The translations under genes and the position numbers were made by a program. Shown one piece after another: positions 25,452 through 34,021 of a stretch of 64,000 nt of DNA. The stretch's first letter is position 1. Each line of letters begins with the position of its first letter. The stretch spans positions 60,569 to 124,568 of the forward strand of contig NZ_JAKVIR010000020.1 in NCBI RefSeq assembly GCF_022601975.1, read 5' to 3'. This DNA comes from Pontibacter sp. E15-1 (GTDB lineage Bacteria > Bacteroidota > Bacteroidia > Cytophagales > Hymenobacteraceae). A model generated the notes under the pieces. It saw only the letters and a list, made by a program, of their open reading frames with translations, was not told where the DNA came from and ran no database searches.

Positions 25452-25688
25452 CTATTTTTTATTTAATGACAGGATAACCAACACCATGGACGCCACCACG
25501 GCCAGCACCAGCAGCACGATGGTAAACCACGGGTTCCGGGTCTGGAAATGCGCGTCCAGTTTCATCCCCGCAAAGGCTGCCAGCACCATCGCCCCGATCA
25601 TCTGGAAGGCGAGGCCAGAGTACTTCAGGTACGGCTTCACGTTATCTTCTCGCGGCGTCTTTGGTTTCTGGTCTGGCGTATTGTCCAT
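25452..25688 (-). CDS. atpZ: AtpZ/AtpI-family small membrane protein
   Basis: The product is 78 aa from the ATG at 25688. The ORF extends to 25838, but the promoter box at 25705-25712 lies inside that extension. A polar N terminus is followed by two helices; YLKYSGLAFQMIGAMVLAAFAGMKLD is the AtpZ signature (G-x-x-x-G helix followed by a Lys-Leu-Asp turn). It is the first gene of the atp operon. The family has been linked to magnesium or calcium handling and ATP synthase assembly. Confidence 0.8.
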   Translation of the reverse strand: MDNTPDQKPKTPREDNVKPYLKYSGLAFQMIGAMVLAAFAGMKLDAHFQTRNPWFTIVLLVLAVVASMVLVILSLNKK

Positions 25689-25704
25689 ATTTGTCAGGGG
25701 ATTG

Positions 25705-25730
25705 CAAAGATACGTATTTTGCGGCGAACT
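25705..25730 (-). promoter_or_regulatory. Promoter of the atp operon
   Basis: The minus strand carries TATCTTTG (25705-25712), an exact TAnnTTTG -7 box, 17 bp before the atpZ ATG. The -33 region (GTTCG near 25727-25731) is only partly like the consensus. Confidence 0.6.
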
Positions 25731-25972
25731 TTGGCGCAAGCGCCCGAAACAGCCGATTGCGCGATGTGTTGCCCCGCCTGAAACCATTTGGCAATTTGTA
25801 TAGTTCAATAGCTGTCTGAAAAACTGTTGCTTACCCAACTATTGGCATATTATTGTAATTTTGTTGGAGGCCTTTTAGCCAGCATTCCGTTAAGGCTTTC
25901 AGGACCGGCAACCGCGTGGCGGCGCACCCATACTGAAAGCGGACGGCACAGCGTTTATACCTTATATATATA

Positions 25973-28888
25973 GTGCTGCCACATGGCACACACCCTTTTG
26001 CCTTGAACAGAAACTCACTGCACATCCTCTTTATACTGGCAGCCATGCTGCTGGTGGCCTGCTCTGCGGAGCGGAACAACCCTTTGAGCAAGACGTACCA
26101 TAACACGGCCGCCCGGTATAACGGCTACTTCCTCGCGCGCGAGAAAATGCGCCTGATGCAGGAGAGCCTGCAGGAGCAGACCCAGTACGACTACAACCAG
26201 GTGCTGCCCATTTACCCTGCCATCGACTCTACCACGGCCAAAGCCTTCGAGGCCGACCTGGAGGACATCAAGAAGAAGGCCTCGCACCCGATTCAGTACC
26301 ATAAGAACAGCAAGTGGATCGACAACAGCTACATTGAGATTGGCAAGGCCAACTACTACCAGCTGAACTTTGCCGAGGCGGTGCGCACCTTTAAATATGT
26401 GAACGCCACGAGCAAAGACGCCGACGACCGGCACGAGGCGCTGGTATGGCTGATGCGCGCTTTTATACAGTTGGAGGAGATGGACAACGCCCAGCAGGTG
26501 TCGGAGTTTCTGCGCAAGGAGCGCCTGAACAAGGCCAATGCCCGGGAATTATACCTTGTGCGCGCCCACTACTACCGCCTGCAGGCCGACACGGCGCAGG
26601 TGATCGAGAACCTGGCGCTCTCGCTCCCCAACTTCGAGGATAAGGACGCCCAGTCGCGGGTACGGTATACGCTCGGCCAGCTTTATCAGCTGACCGACCA
26701 GAGAAAAGAGGCGTATCAGGAGTACAGCAAGGTGCTGCGCCGCAACCCGCCCTTCGACCTGGGCTTTTTCAGCCGACTGAACCTGGGCCAGGTATCGGAA
26801 CTGACGGATGAGCAGGACAAAGAGCGCATCGCGGGCTACTACCAGAAGCTGCTGAAAGACGAGAAAAACCTGGAGTACCGCGACAGGATTTACTATGAGA
26901 TGGCGCAGTTCGAGCTTCGGCAAAGCAACCACGACAAGGCGCTGGAGCTGCTGCAGCAGTCCCTCAGAACGCCTGGCGTCCTCTCCAACCAGAAAGCCTA
27001 CAGCTACGTGTCGGCGGGGGAGATTTACTTTGACCACCTGAACAAGTATGACCTGGCAGCGGCGTACTACGACAGCGCCGTGCAGGTATACCCGCAGCGG
27101 GCCCCGGAGTATGAGGCCGTGGCGGAGCGTCGGGATATCCTGGCGGATTTTGCGAGGCAGTACAGCACCATCCAGACGCAGGATAGCCTGCAGCGCCTGG
27201 GCCGCATGAGCGAGGCCGACCGCATGGCCTTTGTGCAGGCCCTAGTGGCGCGCGAGGAGGAGGCACAGCAGCTTGAGCTGGCTCGCCAGCAGGAGTTGGC
27301 GAAAAGCGCCGAGGCCCAACCCAGCCGCAACAACAGGCGCAACCAAAACGGCGATGCCTTTAACGCCTCCGGCAGTGCCAGCAGCGTGTGGTACTTCGAC
27401 AATCCCACCGCCATGGCCTCGGCCCGGGCGGAGTTCGTGCGCCGATGGGGAGAGCGCCCCCTCCAGGATTTCTGGCGCATCCGCATCCGGGGCGAGGCGG
27501 GCAGCGAGGCGAACATCGCCCGCGCGCCTGTCATGAATAACCTTGAGACGCAGCTCTCGCCCGAGGAGCGCTCCTCGGCCCAGCTAGATGCCTACCTGCA
27601 GGGTATCCCGCTCACGACCGTTGATTTGCAGCGCTCGGAAAAACTGGTGGAGGAGGCCTTGTTCCGGCTGGCCAACATCTACGCCCAGAACCTGAACGAC
27701 ACCGCGCGCGCTGAGCAGACCTACGTGGAGCTGCTGCGCCTCTTTCCAAAGTCAGAGCATTCGGCCGAAGCCTATTACAGCCTTTACCTGCTTTATGGCA
27801 AGGCCGGAAACATGGCCCGGCAGCAGGTATACTACAAGAAACTAAAGGAGGAGTTCCCAAACACCACGTTTGCCCGCCTGCTCGACGACGAGGACTTCCT
27901 GTCGAAAAACGCCGTGGACAACCGCAAAGCCCAGGCACTTTATGACTCTGCCTACAGCTTTTACAGCGCGCAGGAGTATGAGCAGGCAACGAAGGTGCTG
28001 CATCAGGTAGTCAGCCAGTACCCGCTCAACGACATCAAAGACAAGATTTCCTTTCTGGAAGCCCTGGTTACGGCCCGCACCCAGAAACCGGAACTGCTGC
28101 AGCGGCAACTCCAGCAGTTTCAGAAAGACTACCCCGGCAGCCCCCTGCAGCCACAGGCAGCGCAACTGCTGGCCACTTATACCGAGCTGGAGCAAAATAA
28201 CCTGCTGCGGAATGATGCCCCTGCCCCGCCACAGCCTGCCCAGCCAAACACGGCCGCCAGACTGACTCCGGAGCAGAAAGTTAGCACAGAAATTGCTAGA
28301 GCTACAGCGTCAGCGGCAAAGGCCACGCCGGAGTTGGCATTGGTGGAAAAGAGCCCAAAACCGTTGCAGCAGACACCCGAGCCGCCCAGGCCAGAAGCCG
28401 AAGCCACACCGAAACCGGAGCAAGCCGCTGAACAGAAACTGCCCGTTGCAACGCCGCCTGCCTCTACCACCGACACGGTTGCCGCCACTTTACCGTCGCC
28501 GCCGCCTGTTGCGGCAGACCCGCTGGCCTATGAGGTGGCCCCCGACTCTGCCTATTACTTTGTGCTGTTATACCCTACCGACGCCGCCGCTTTCAAGGAT
28601 ATCCTGCCGAAGTATGAGAAGTATAACAGCACCTACTTTAAGAACGACAAGCTGACCATCGACGCGGTCGCTTTTGACGGAGGCAAAACAATGCTGCTGT
28701 TGCGGTCTTTCAGTGACCCCAAGACGGCACTGTCTTTCAACATCAAACAAAAAGCGCCGCAGGCACCTGTTGGCAGAATTAGAGGCATAGATTTCACTAC
28801 CTTTGTGATCTCGGCTGCCAACTACCAAAAATTCCTGCAGAAAAAAGATTTGGAGGCCTATATGGCCTTCTTTAAAAACAATTATTAA
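25973..28888 (+). CDS. sprE: SprE/PorW-like TPR lipoprotein (type IX secretion / gliding)
   Basis: The 971 aa protein starts at GTG 25973; a TTG at 26003 gives a tidier lipoprotein signal (MNRNSLHILF then LLVAC). The N terminus after the lipid Cys (SAERNNPLSKTYHNTAARYNGYF) matches the SprE/PorW family. Tetratricopeptide-type helical repeats fill about residues 110-690. A Pro/Ala/Glu-rich linker (about 740-850) precedes a small C-terminal domain (about 855-971). SprE is needed for type IX secretion and bridges the PorLM motor to the translocon in studied relatives. It is divergent from the atp operon and followed 4 bp later by pbp1A. Confidence 0.85.
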   Translation: MLPHGTHPFALNRNSLHILFILAAMLLVACSAERNNPLSKTYHNTAARYNGYFLAREKMRLMQESLQEQTQYDYNQVLPIYPAIDSTTAKAFEADLEDIKKKASHPIQYHKNSKWIDNSYIEIGKANYYQLNFAEAVRTFKYVNATSKDADDRHEALVWLMRAFIQLEEMDNAQQVSEFLRKERLNKANARELYLVRAHYYRLQADTAQVIENLALSLPNFEDKDAQSRVRYTLGQLYQLTDQRKEAYQEYSKVLRRNPPFDLGFFSRLNLGQVSELTDEQDKERIAGYYQKLLKDEKNLEYRDRIYYEMAQFELRQSNHDKALELLQQSLRTPGVLSNQKAYSYVSAGEIYFDHLNKYDLAAAYYDSAVQVYPQRAPEYEAVAERRDILADFARQYSTIQTQDSLQRLGRMSEADRMAFVQALVAREEEAQQLELARQQELAKSAEAQPSRNNRRNQNGDAFNASGSASSVWYFDNPTAMASARAEFVRRWGERPLQDFWRIRIRGEAGSEANIARAPVMNNLETQLSPEERSSAQLDAYLQGIPLTTVDLQRSEKLVEEALFRLANIYAQNLNDTARAEQTYVELLRLFPKSEHSAEAYYSLYLLYGKAGNMARQQVYYKKLKEEFPNTTFARLLDDEDFLSKNAVDNRKAQALYDSAYSFYSAQEYEQATKVLHQVVSQYPLNDIKDKISFLEALVTARTQKPELLQRQLQQFQKDYPGSPLQPQAAQLLATYTELEQNNLLRNDAPAPPQPAQPNTAARLTPEQKVSTEIARATASAAKATPELALVEKSPKPLQQTPEPPRPEAEATPKPEQAAEQKLPVATPPASTTDTVAATLPSPPPVAADPLAYEVAPDSAYYFVLLYPTDAAAFKDILPKYEKYNSTYFKNDKLTIDAVAFDGGKTMLLLRSFSDPKTALSFNIKQKAPQAPVGRIRGIDFTTFVISAANYQKFLQKKDLEAYMAFFKNNY

Positions 28889-28892
28889 GTAC

Positions 28893-31214
28893 ATGGCTAC
28901 GCGTCAAAAGACATCTTCACCCTCTCCCACCCATAAAGTTTACGGCGGCGTCATCTCTGCACTCTGGCTGTTCTTTGTGAGTGGCCTGGCAGTTTTCATT
29001 CTCTATTTATATGCCGTCAGCATCAACTTTCTGAACCTGTTTGGGGAGCTGCCCAACCTGCGCGCGCTGGAAAACCCTAAAAGTGAGCTCGCCTCTGAGA
29101 TATACTCGGCCGATAATGTGCGGCTAGGCAGCTACTTCCGCGAGAACCGCACACCGGTGGAGTACGACGACCTGCCCGATAACCTGGTGAATGCCCTCGT
29201 CGCGACCGAGGACATTCGCTTTGAGGAGCACTCCGGCATTGACCCCGAGGCGATGGCGCGCGTGGCTGCGGCGCTTGCCACCGGCCGCTCGAAGGGAGGC
29301 GGCAGCACCCTGACGCAGCAGGTAGCCAAGAACCTGTTCAGAACGCGCGGCGACGAGTTGAACAATGGCCTGCTGAACGACGTGCCCGGCCTCCGCACGC
29401 TCATACATAAGACCAAAGAGTGGCTGATGGCCGTGAAGCTGGAGCAGTCTTATACCAAGCGTGAGATTCTGGTGATGTATCTCAACATCTTTGAGTTTGG
29501 CAGCAACGCTTTCGGCATTGAGTCGGCGGCACAAACGTTCTTCAACAAAAAGCCAAAAGACCTCGAGGTGCAGGAGTCGGCGGTGCTGGTGGGGCTGTTC
29601 AAAAACCCGACCTACTACAGCCCCCGTTTCAACCCCGAGAACGCCAAGCACCGCCGGAACGTGGTGCTGTCGCAGATGGTGAAGTATAATTTCCTGCCCC
29701 AGGCGGAATATGATAAGCTGAAAGTCCAAGACATAGCGCTGGACTACCGCGTTGAGAACCAGAACGTGGGTATGGCGCCTTATTTCCGGACTGAGGCCAG
29801 CAAGTTTCTGCGCCAGTGGTGCCGTGAGAATGGGTATGACCTGTATGGCGACGGACTGAAAATTTATACCACCATCGACTCGAGGATGCAGCAATATGCC
29901 GAGCAGGCCGTGGAGGCGCACATGAAGGACCGTCAGCAGGCGTTTTTCGAGCACTGGAAAGGTCGCAACCCTTGGGTAGACCAGTCGAACCAGGAGATCA
30001 AAAGCTTCCCGCAGCAGGCCATCAAGCGCACCTCACGGTACCGCAGCCTGAAAGCGCAGTTTGAGGATAACGAAGACTCCATCAACTACTACCTCAACAA
30101 GAAAATCCCGATGACAATTTTCACCTGGAATGGGGAGAAAGAAGTGATGATGAGCCCGATGGACTCGCTCAAGCATTACAAGCACTTTCTGCAAACCGGT
30201 TTTATGGCCATGGAGCCGCAGACTGGCCATATCAAAGCGTGGGTGGGCGGCATCAACTACAAGCACTTCAAATACGACCACGTGAAACAGGGTGCCCGCC
30301 AGCCTGGTTCTACTTTCAAGCCTTTTTTGTACACGGCCGCCATCGAAAACGGCTACTACCCTTGCTATGAGGTGATCGACACGAAAGTGTGCATCCCGCT
30401 GCCGGACGGCAACATGTGGTGCCCAAGCAATGCCGACAACAAGTACAGCGGCGAGAAGTATACCCTGCGCAAGGCCCTCGCGGAGTCGGTAAACTCTATC
30501 TCGGCTTTCCTGATTAACAAGCTCGGCCCCGAAACGCTGGTGAAAACAGCCAAGCGCATGGGCATCACTACCCCGCTCGACCCCACGCCGTCGCTGGCAC
30601 TGGGCAGCAGCGACGTGAGCCTGTTCGACATGGTGGGAGCTTACGGCACGTTTGTGAACAACGGCACCTGGATGGAGCCGACTTATATCACCCGCATCGA
30701 AGACAAGCACGGCAACCTGATTTATGAGCACTCGCCTAAAACCGTGGAGGCCCTGAGCGAGGAGACGGCCTATATGATGGTGCATATGTTGAAAGCCACG
30801 GCTGAGCCGGGCGGAACTGCCTACTATGGCCTGCGCTACCGCAATGGCCTCAAGAACGAGATCGGGGCGAAAACGGGTACCACGCAGAATTACTCTGATG
30901 CCTGGTTTATGGGCGTTACGCCCAACCTGGTGTGCGGCACCTGGGTTGGTGGCGAAGACCGCTCCATACACTTCAGGACCATGAAGGAGGGCCAGGGCGG
31001 TAGGCTGGCCATGCCGATCTACGGGGCGTTTATGCAGAAAGTGTATGCCGATAAATCATTGGACGTTTCGAAAGAGCCATTCCCTAAACCTTTAACGCCT
31101 TTATCTGTAGAATTAGACTGTGCCAGGTATAACCAGGGTGTGCAGCCCGACACAGAGGGACAGGACGAGTTTCTGAACCTGCCCACCGAGATTGACCTGG
31201 ACGCTGAGATTTAA
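28893..31214 (+). CDS. mrcA: Penicillin-binding protein 1A (bifunctional transglycosylase/transpeptidase)
   Basis: The 773 aa peptidoglycan synthase has an N-terminal membrane helix (about 20-45). The GT51 domain (about 60-240) has the catalytic Glu in ALVATEDIRFEEHSGID and the motif GGSTLTQQVAKNLF. The transpeptidase has SxxK in RQPGSTFKPFLYT, SxN in AESVNSIS and KTG in GAKTGTTQNYSDAWF. It polymerises lipid II and cross-links strands outside the inner membrane. It is the middle gene of sprE-pbp1A-uvrC with very short gaps. Confidence 0.96.
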   Translation: MATRQKTSSPSPTHKVYGGVISALWLFFVSGLAVFILYLYAVSINFLNLFGELPNLRALENPKSELASEIYSADNVRLGSYFRENRTPVEYDDLPDNLVNALVATEDIRFEEHSGIDPEAMARVAAALATGRSKGGGSTLTQQVAKNLFRTRGDELNNGLLNDVPGLRTLIHKTKEWLMAVKLEQSYTKREILVMYLNIFEFGSNAFGIESAAQTFFNKKPKDLEVQESAVLVGLFKNPTYYSPRFNPENAKHRRNVVLSQMVKYNFLPQAEYDKLKVQDIALDYRVENQNVGMAPYFRTEASKFLRQWCRENGYDLYGDGLKIYTTIDSRMQQYAEQAVEAHMKDRQQAFFEHWKGRNPWVDQSNQEIKSFPQQAIKRTSRYRSLKAQFEDNEDSINYYLNKKIPMTIFTWNGEKEVMMSPMDSLKHYKHFLQTGFMAMEPQTGHIKAWVGGINYKHFKYDHVKQGARQPGSTFKPFLYTAAIENGYYPCYEVIDTKVCIPLPDGNMWCPSNADNKYSGEKYTLRKALAESVNSISAFLINKLGPETLVKTAKRMGITTPLDPTPSLALGSSDVSLFDMVGAYGTFVNNGTWMEPTYITRIEDKHGNLIYEHSPKTVEALSEETAYMMVHMLKATAEPGGTAYYGLRYRNGLKNEIGAKTGTTQNYSDAWFMGVTPNLVCGTWVGGEDRSIHFRTMKEGQGGRLAMPIYGAFMQKVYADKSLDVSKEPFPKPLTPLSVELDCARYNQGVQPDTEGQDEFLNLPTEIDLDAEI

Positions 31215-31226
31215 CCCAGAGGACAC

Positions 31227-33059
31227 ATGCCAGCAAACGAAAGGCTGAAGGAGAAAATAGCGCACCTGCCACACAAGCCAGGCATCTATAAGTTTTTTGA
31301 TGACAAGGGCATTATCTATGTAGGCAAGGCGGTGGATATCCGGAAGCGGGTTTCCTCCTATTTCAACCGCTCTACCCAGCACAACAAGAAAACGCTTAAG
31401 CTCGTCTCCCAGATTAAGGACATTGAGTTTACGATCGTGGATACCGAGACAGACGCTTTCCTGCTGGAGAACAACCTCATCAAGCAGTACCAGCCCAAAT
31501 ACAACATCCTGCTGAAGGACGGCAAGACATACCCCTACATTTGTATCGTGAATGAGCGCTTTCCGCGCGTCCTCACCACCCGAAACAAGATCAACGATGG
31601 GTCGCGCTACTTTGGCCCATACCCCAGCGCCACCACCATGTATGTGGTCCTGGACCTGATCCGGACGCTATACCCCCTGCGCACGTGCACGTATAACCTC
31701 TCTCCCGAGAATATTGCGGCGGGTAAGTTTAAGGTTTGCCTGGAGTATCACCTTGGCAACTGCAAGGGCCCCTGCGAAGGGCTGGTGGACGAAACAGAGT
31801 ATAATGCTGCCATCGCACACATCAAGAACATCCTGTCTGGCAACCTGTCAGTGGCCCGAAACTACTTTAAGGAGAAGATGGCCGCCGCCGCCGCCGATTA
31901 CCAGTATGAACTGGCGCACCAGTATAAGCAGAAGCTGGATATGCTGGATGACTTCCAGACTAAATCCACAGTTGTCTCCAACACCCTGACCAACATCGAT
32001 GTATTTACGATAACAAGCAACGAGGACTGCGCTTTTATCAACTACCTGAAAGTGATGAACGGCTCCATCATCCTGACCCAGTCGTTGGAGATACAGAAGA
32101 AGCTGGACGAGGCAGATGCAGACATTCTGGCCTCTGTAATAGTGCAGCTGCGCCAGGAGTTTGAGAGCACGTCCCGCGAGGTCATCACTAACATCGAGCT
32201 GACACTTCCGCTGGATAACGTCACGGTTTCTTACCCACAAATCGGGGATAAGAAAAAGCTGCTGGCGCTTTCGCTGAAAAACGCGCTATACCTCCGCAAA
32301 GAGCGGGAAGGCCGCCAGGAGAAGAACAAGGACCTAACCGAAAAGCGGGAGCTGCGCGTGCTGGAAACGATGAAAAAGGACCTGCGCCTGACTGAGCTGC
32401 CCCGCCAGATCGAGTGCTTCGATAACTCCAACTTCCAGGGCGACAACCCGGTGGCCTCGATGGTATGCTTCAAAAATGGAAAGCCCAGCAAGAAAGACTA
32501 CCGCCATTTTAACATTAAAACTGTGGTGGGGGCAAACGACTTCGAGTCGATGTATGAGATCGTGACACGCCGCTACAGACGCCTCCTGGACGAAGACCAG
32601 CCTTTGCCACAACTCATCGTTATTGATGGTGGAAAAGGGCAGCTGAGCATGGCCGTGAAGGCGCTGAAAGACCTGGGTATTTACGGCAAGATAGCCGTTG
32701 TTGGCATTGCCAAACGGCTCGAGGAGATTTTCTACCCCGGCGATAACTTGCCCTTGTATATTGATAAGAAGTCTGAGTCATTGATGCTGATTCAGCGGCT
32801 CCGCAACGAGGCGCACCGTTTTGCCATTACCTTCCACCGCAGCAAGCGCGATGCCGGTACCCTCAAAACAGAACTGACAGAGGTAAAGGGCCTGGGGCCA
32901 AAGACTGCAGAAGCGCTGCTCACCAAGTATAAATCCGTGAAAAAATTACGGGAGCTCACGCAGGAAGAGTTAACCCAGGAAGTGGGCAAGGCCAAGGCGG
33001 CCATTCTATACCGCTATTTTCACGATGCAAACAAGCAAGACACAGCCATTCGTTCTTAA
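31227..33059 (+). CDS. uvrC: UvrABC excinuclease subunit C
   Basis: The 610 aa protein makes both incisions in nucleotide excision repair. The GIY-YIG domain is at the start (PHKPGIYKFFDDKGIIYVGKAVDIRKRV). The UVR coiled-coil motif for UvrB contact lies at about 205-240. The RNase H-like 5' nuclease has ECFDNSNFQGDNPVASMVCF and IVIDGGKGQLSMA, and a helix-hairpin-helix pair closes the protein. It starts 12 bp after pbp1A, with which it is co-transcribed. Confidence 0.97.
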   Translation: MPANERLKEKIAHLPHKPGIYKFFDDKGIIYVGKAVDIRKRVSSYFNRSTQHNKKTLKLVSQIKDIEFTIVDTETDAFLLENNLIKQYQPKYNILLKDGKTYPYICIVNERFPRVLTTRNKINDGSRYFGPYPSATTMYVVLDLIRTLYPLRTCTYNLSPENIAAGKFKVCLEYHLGNCKGPCEGLVDETEYNAAIAHIKNILSGNLSVARNYFKEKMAAAAADYQYELAHQYKQKLDMLDDFQTKSTVVSNTLTNIDVFTITSNEDCAFINYLKVMNGSIILTQSLEIQKKLDEADADILASVIVQLRQEFESTSREVITNIELTLPLDNVTVSYPQIGDKKKLLALSLKNALYLRKEREGRQEKNKDLTEKRELRVLETMKKDLRLTELPRQIECFDNSNFQGDNPVASMVCFKNGKPSKKDYRHFNIKTVVGANDFESMYEIVTRRYRRLLDEDQPLPQLIVIDGGKGQLSMAVKALKDLGIYGKIAVVGIAKRLEEIFYPGDNLPLYIDKKSESLMLIQRLRNEAHRFAITFHRSKRDAGTLKTELTEVKGLGPKTAEALLTKYKSVKKLRELTQEELTQEVGKAKAAILYRYFHDANKQDTAIRS

Positions 33060-33083
33060 TTTCTGCCGCTTCTGATAACGCAT

Positions 33084-33120
33084 AAAAAAGGGAGACTCAT
33101 ATAAGTCTCCCTTTTTTATA
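33084..33120. terminator. Bidirectional terminator between uvrC and gldN
   Basis: AAAAAAGGGAGACT pairs with AGTCTCCCTTTTTT around CATATA. A- and T-runs on both sides let it serve the converging uvrC (+) and gldN (-) transcripts. Confidence 0.9.
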
Positions 33121-33139
33121 TGGTATTGCTACCCAGAGC

Positions 33140-34000
33140 TTAATAGCTCCAAAGGCTGTATTCGTATTCTATCAGGGCTTCAGCAGCATCCTGTGCAGCC
33201 AGCAAGCCTTTTTTACCGCCACCATAAATATCAGCCAGTCCTCTATCGTTCGGGTTTGATATCTTGGTGATGTATGAGCTGAACAACCACAGGTCAAACG
33301 CATCGGCCAGGTTCTTATGCTGGGCATCGTTTTGCGCGTTATACCAGATCGCCATCTCTGGGTTGCTGCGGAACACCCGCACCAGATCGTCCATTCTGAA
33401 AGTGCCGACGTTCTGCTCAAAACCAAGTGGGTTTAGCGTAGAAGGCACCTTGATGCTGATCGTCTGGATGTCGTGGTACATGCGCGAGCGTTTTTTGTCG
33501 AACACCGCGTTTTCTTTCACCTCCAGCAGGTATAGCTGCTTCGGGAAAAACTCATTGCTTACAGGACCAGAAGCTGCCGCATCGTTCGATGTGCCTACCG
33601 CTTGTCCCCAGGCATCTTCCTCTTCCGCGGGCTGTCCGAAACCAGCTGCCAGTTCCTCTTCGCTCAACTGACTGCCAGATTCCTTGGGCGTCATGTTGGC
33701 CACAAACTCCTCGCGCGTCAATGGCGTGTTGATCGAGTCGTTTTTGTAGGCTGTCAGTTCGCCGCTTTTTACAGCGCCGATAATGATTTTGGTTATCTCC
33801 CTGTTCTCCGAGAACATCGGCCTGTTCTGCTTCTCGCGCAGGTCAATCTTGCGCCATACAGTTTTCTTGAACAGGATATCAGATTCGGGGATTGGCCTTG
33901 CGGAAGGGTTGCTGGAGGTTGAGTTGGAAACCTGCTGCGCCATGGCACCTACAGATAACATCAAACCGGCGGCTACACCTATTGCTTTAAATACTTTCAT
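33140..34000 (-). CDS. gldN: Gliding motility / type IX secretion protein GldN
   Basis: The 286 aa periplasmic protein has a signal peptide ending GAMAQ. In studied relatives (PorN/GldN) it forms, with the lipoprotein GldK/PorK, a large ring under the outer membrane. ILFKKTVWRKIDLREKQNRPMF near the start and GTFRMDDLVRVFRSNPEMAIWYN are typical. An acidic Gln/Glu stretch (about 115-140) is a variable insertion. It is the last gene of gldKLMN. Confidence 0.93.
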   Translation of the reverse strand: MKVFKAIGVAAGLMLSVGAMAQQVSNSTSSNPSARPIPESDILFKKTVWRKIDLREKQNRPMFSENREITKIIIGAVKSGELTAYKNDSINTPLTREEFVANMTPKESGSQLSEEELAAGFGQPAEEEDAWGQAVGTSNDAAASGPVSNEFFPKQLYLLEVKENAVFDKKRSRMYHDIQTISIKVPSTLNPLGFEQNVGTFRMDDLVRVFRSNPEMAIWYNAQNDAQHKNLADAFDLWLFSSYITKISNPNDRGLADIYGGGKKGLLAAQDAAEALIEYEYSLWSY

Positions 34001-34021
34001 ACTCCTTGTAAGCTTCTGTTG

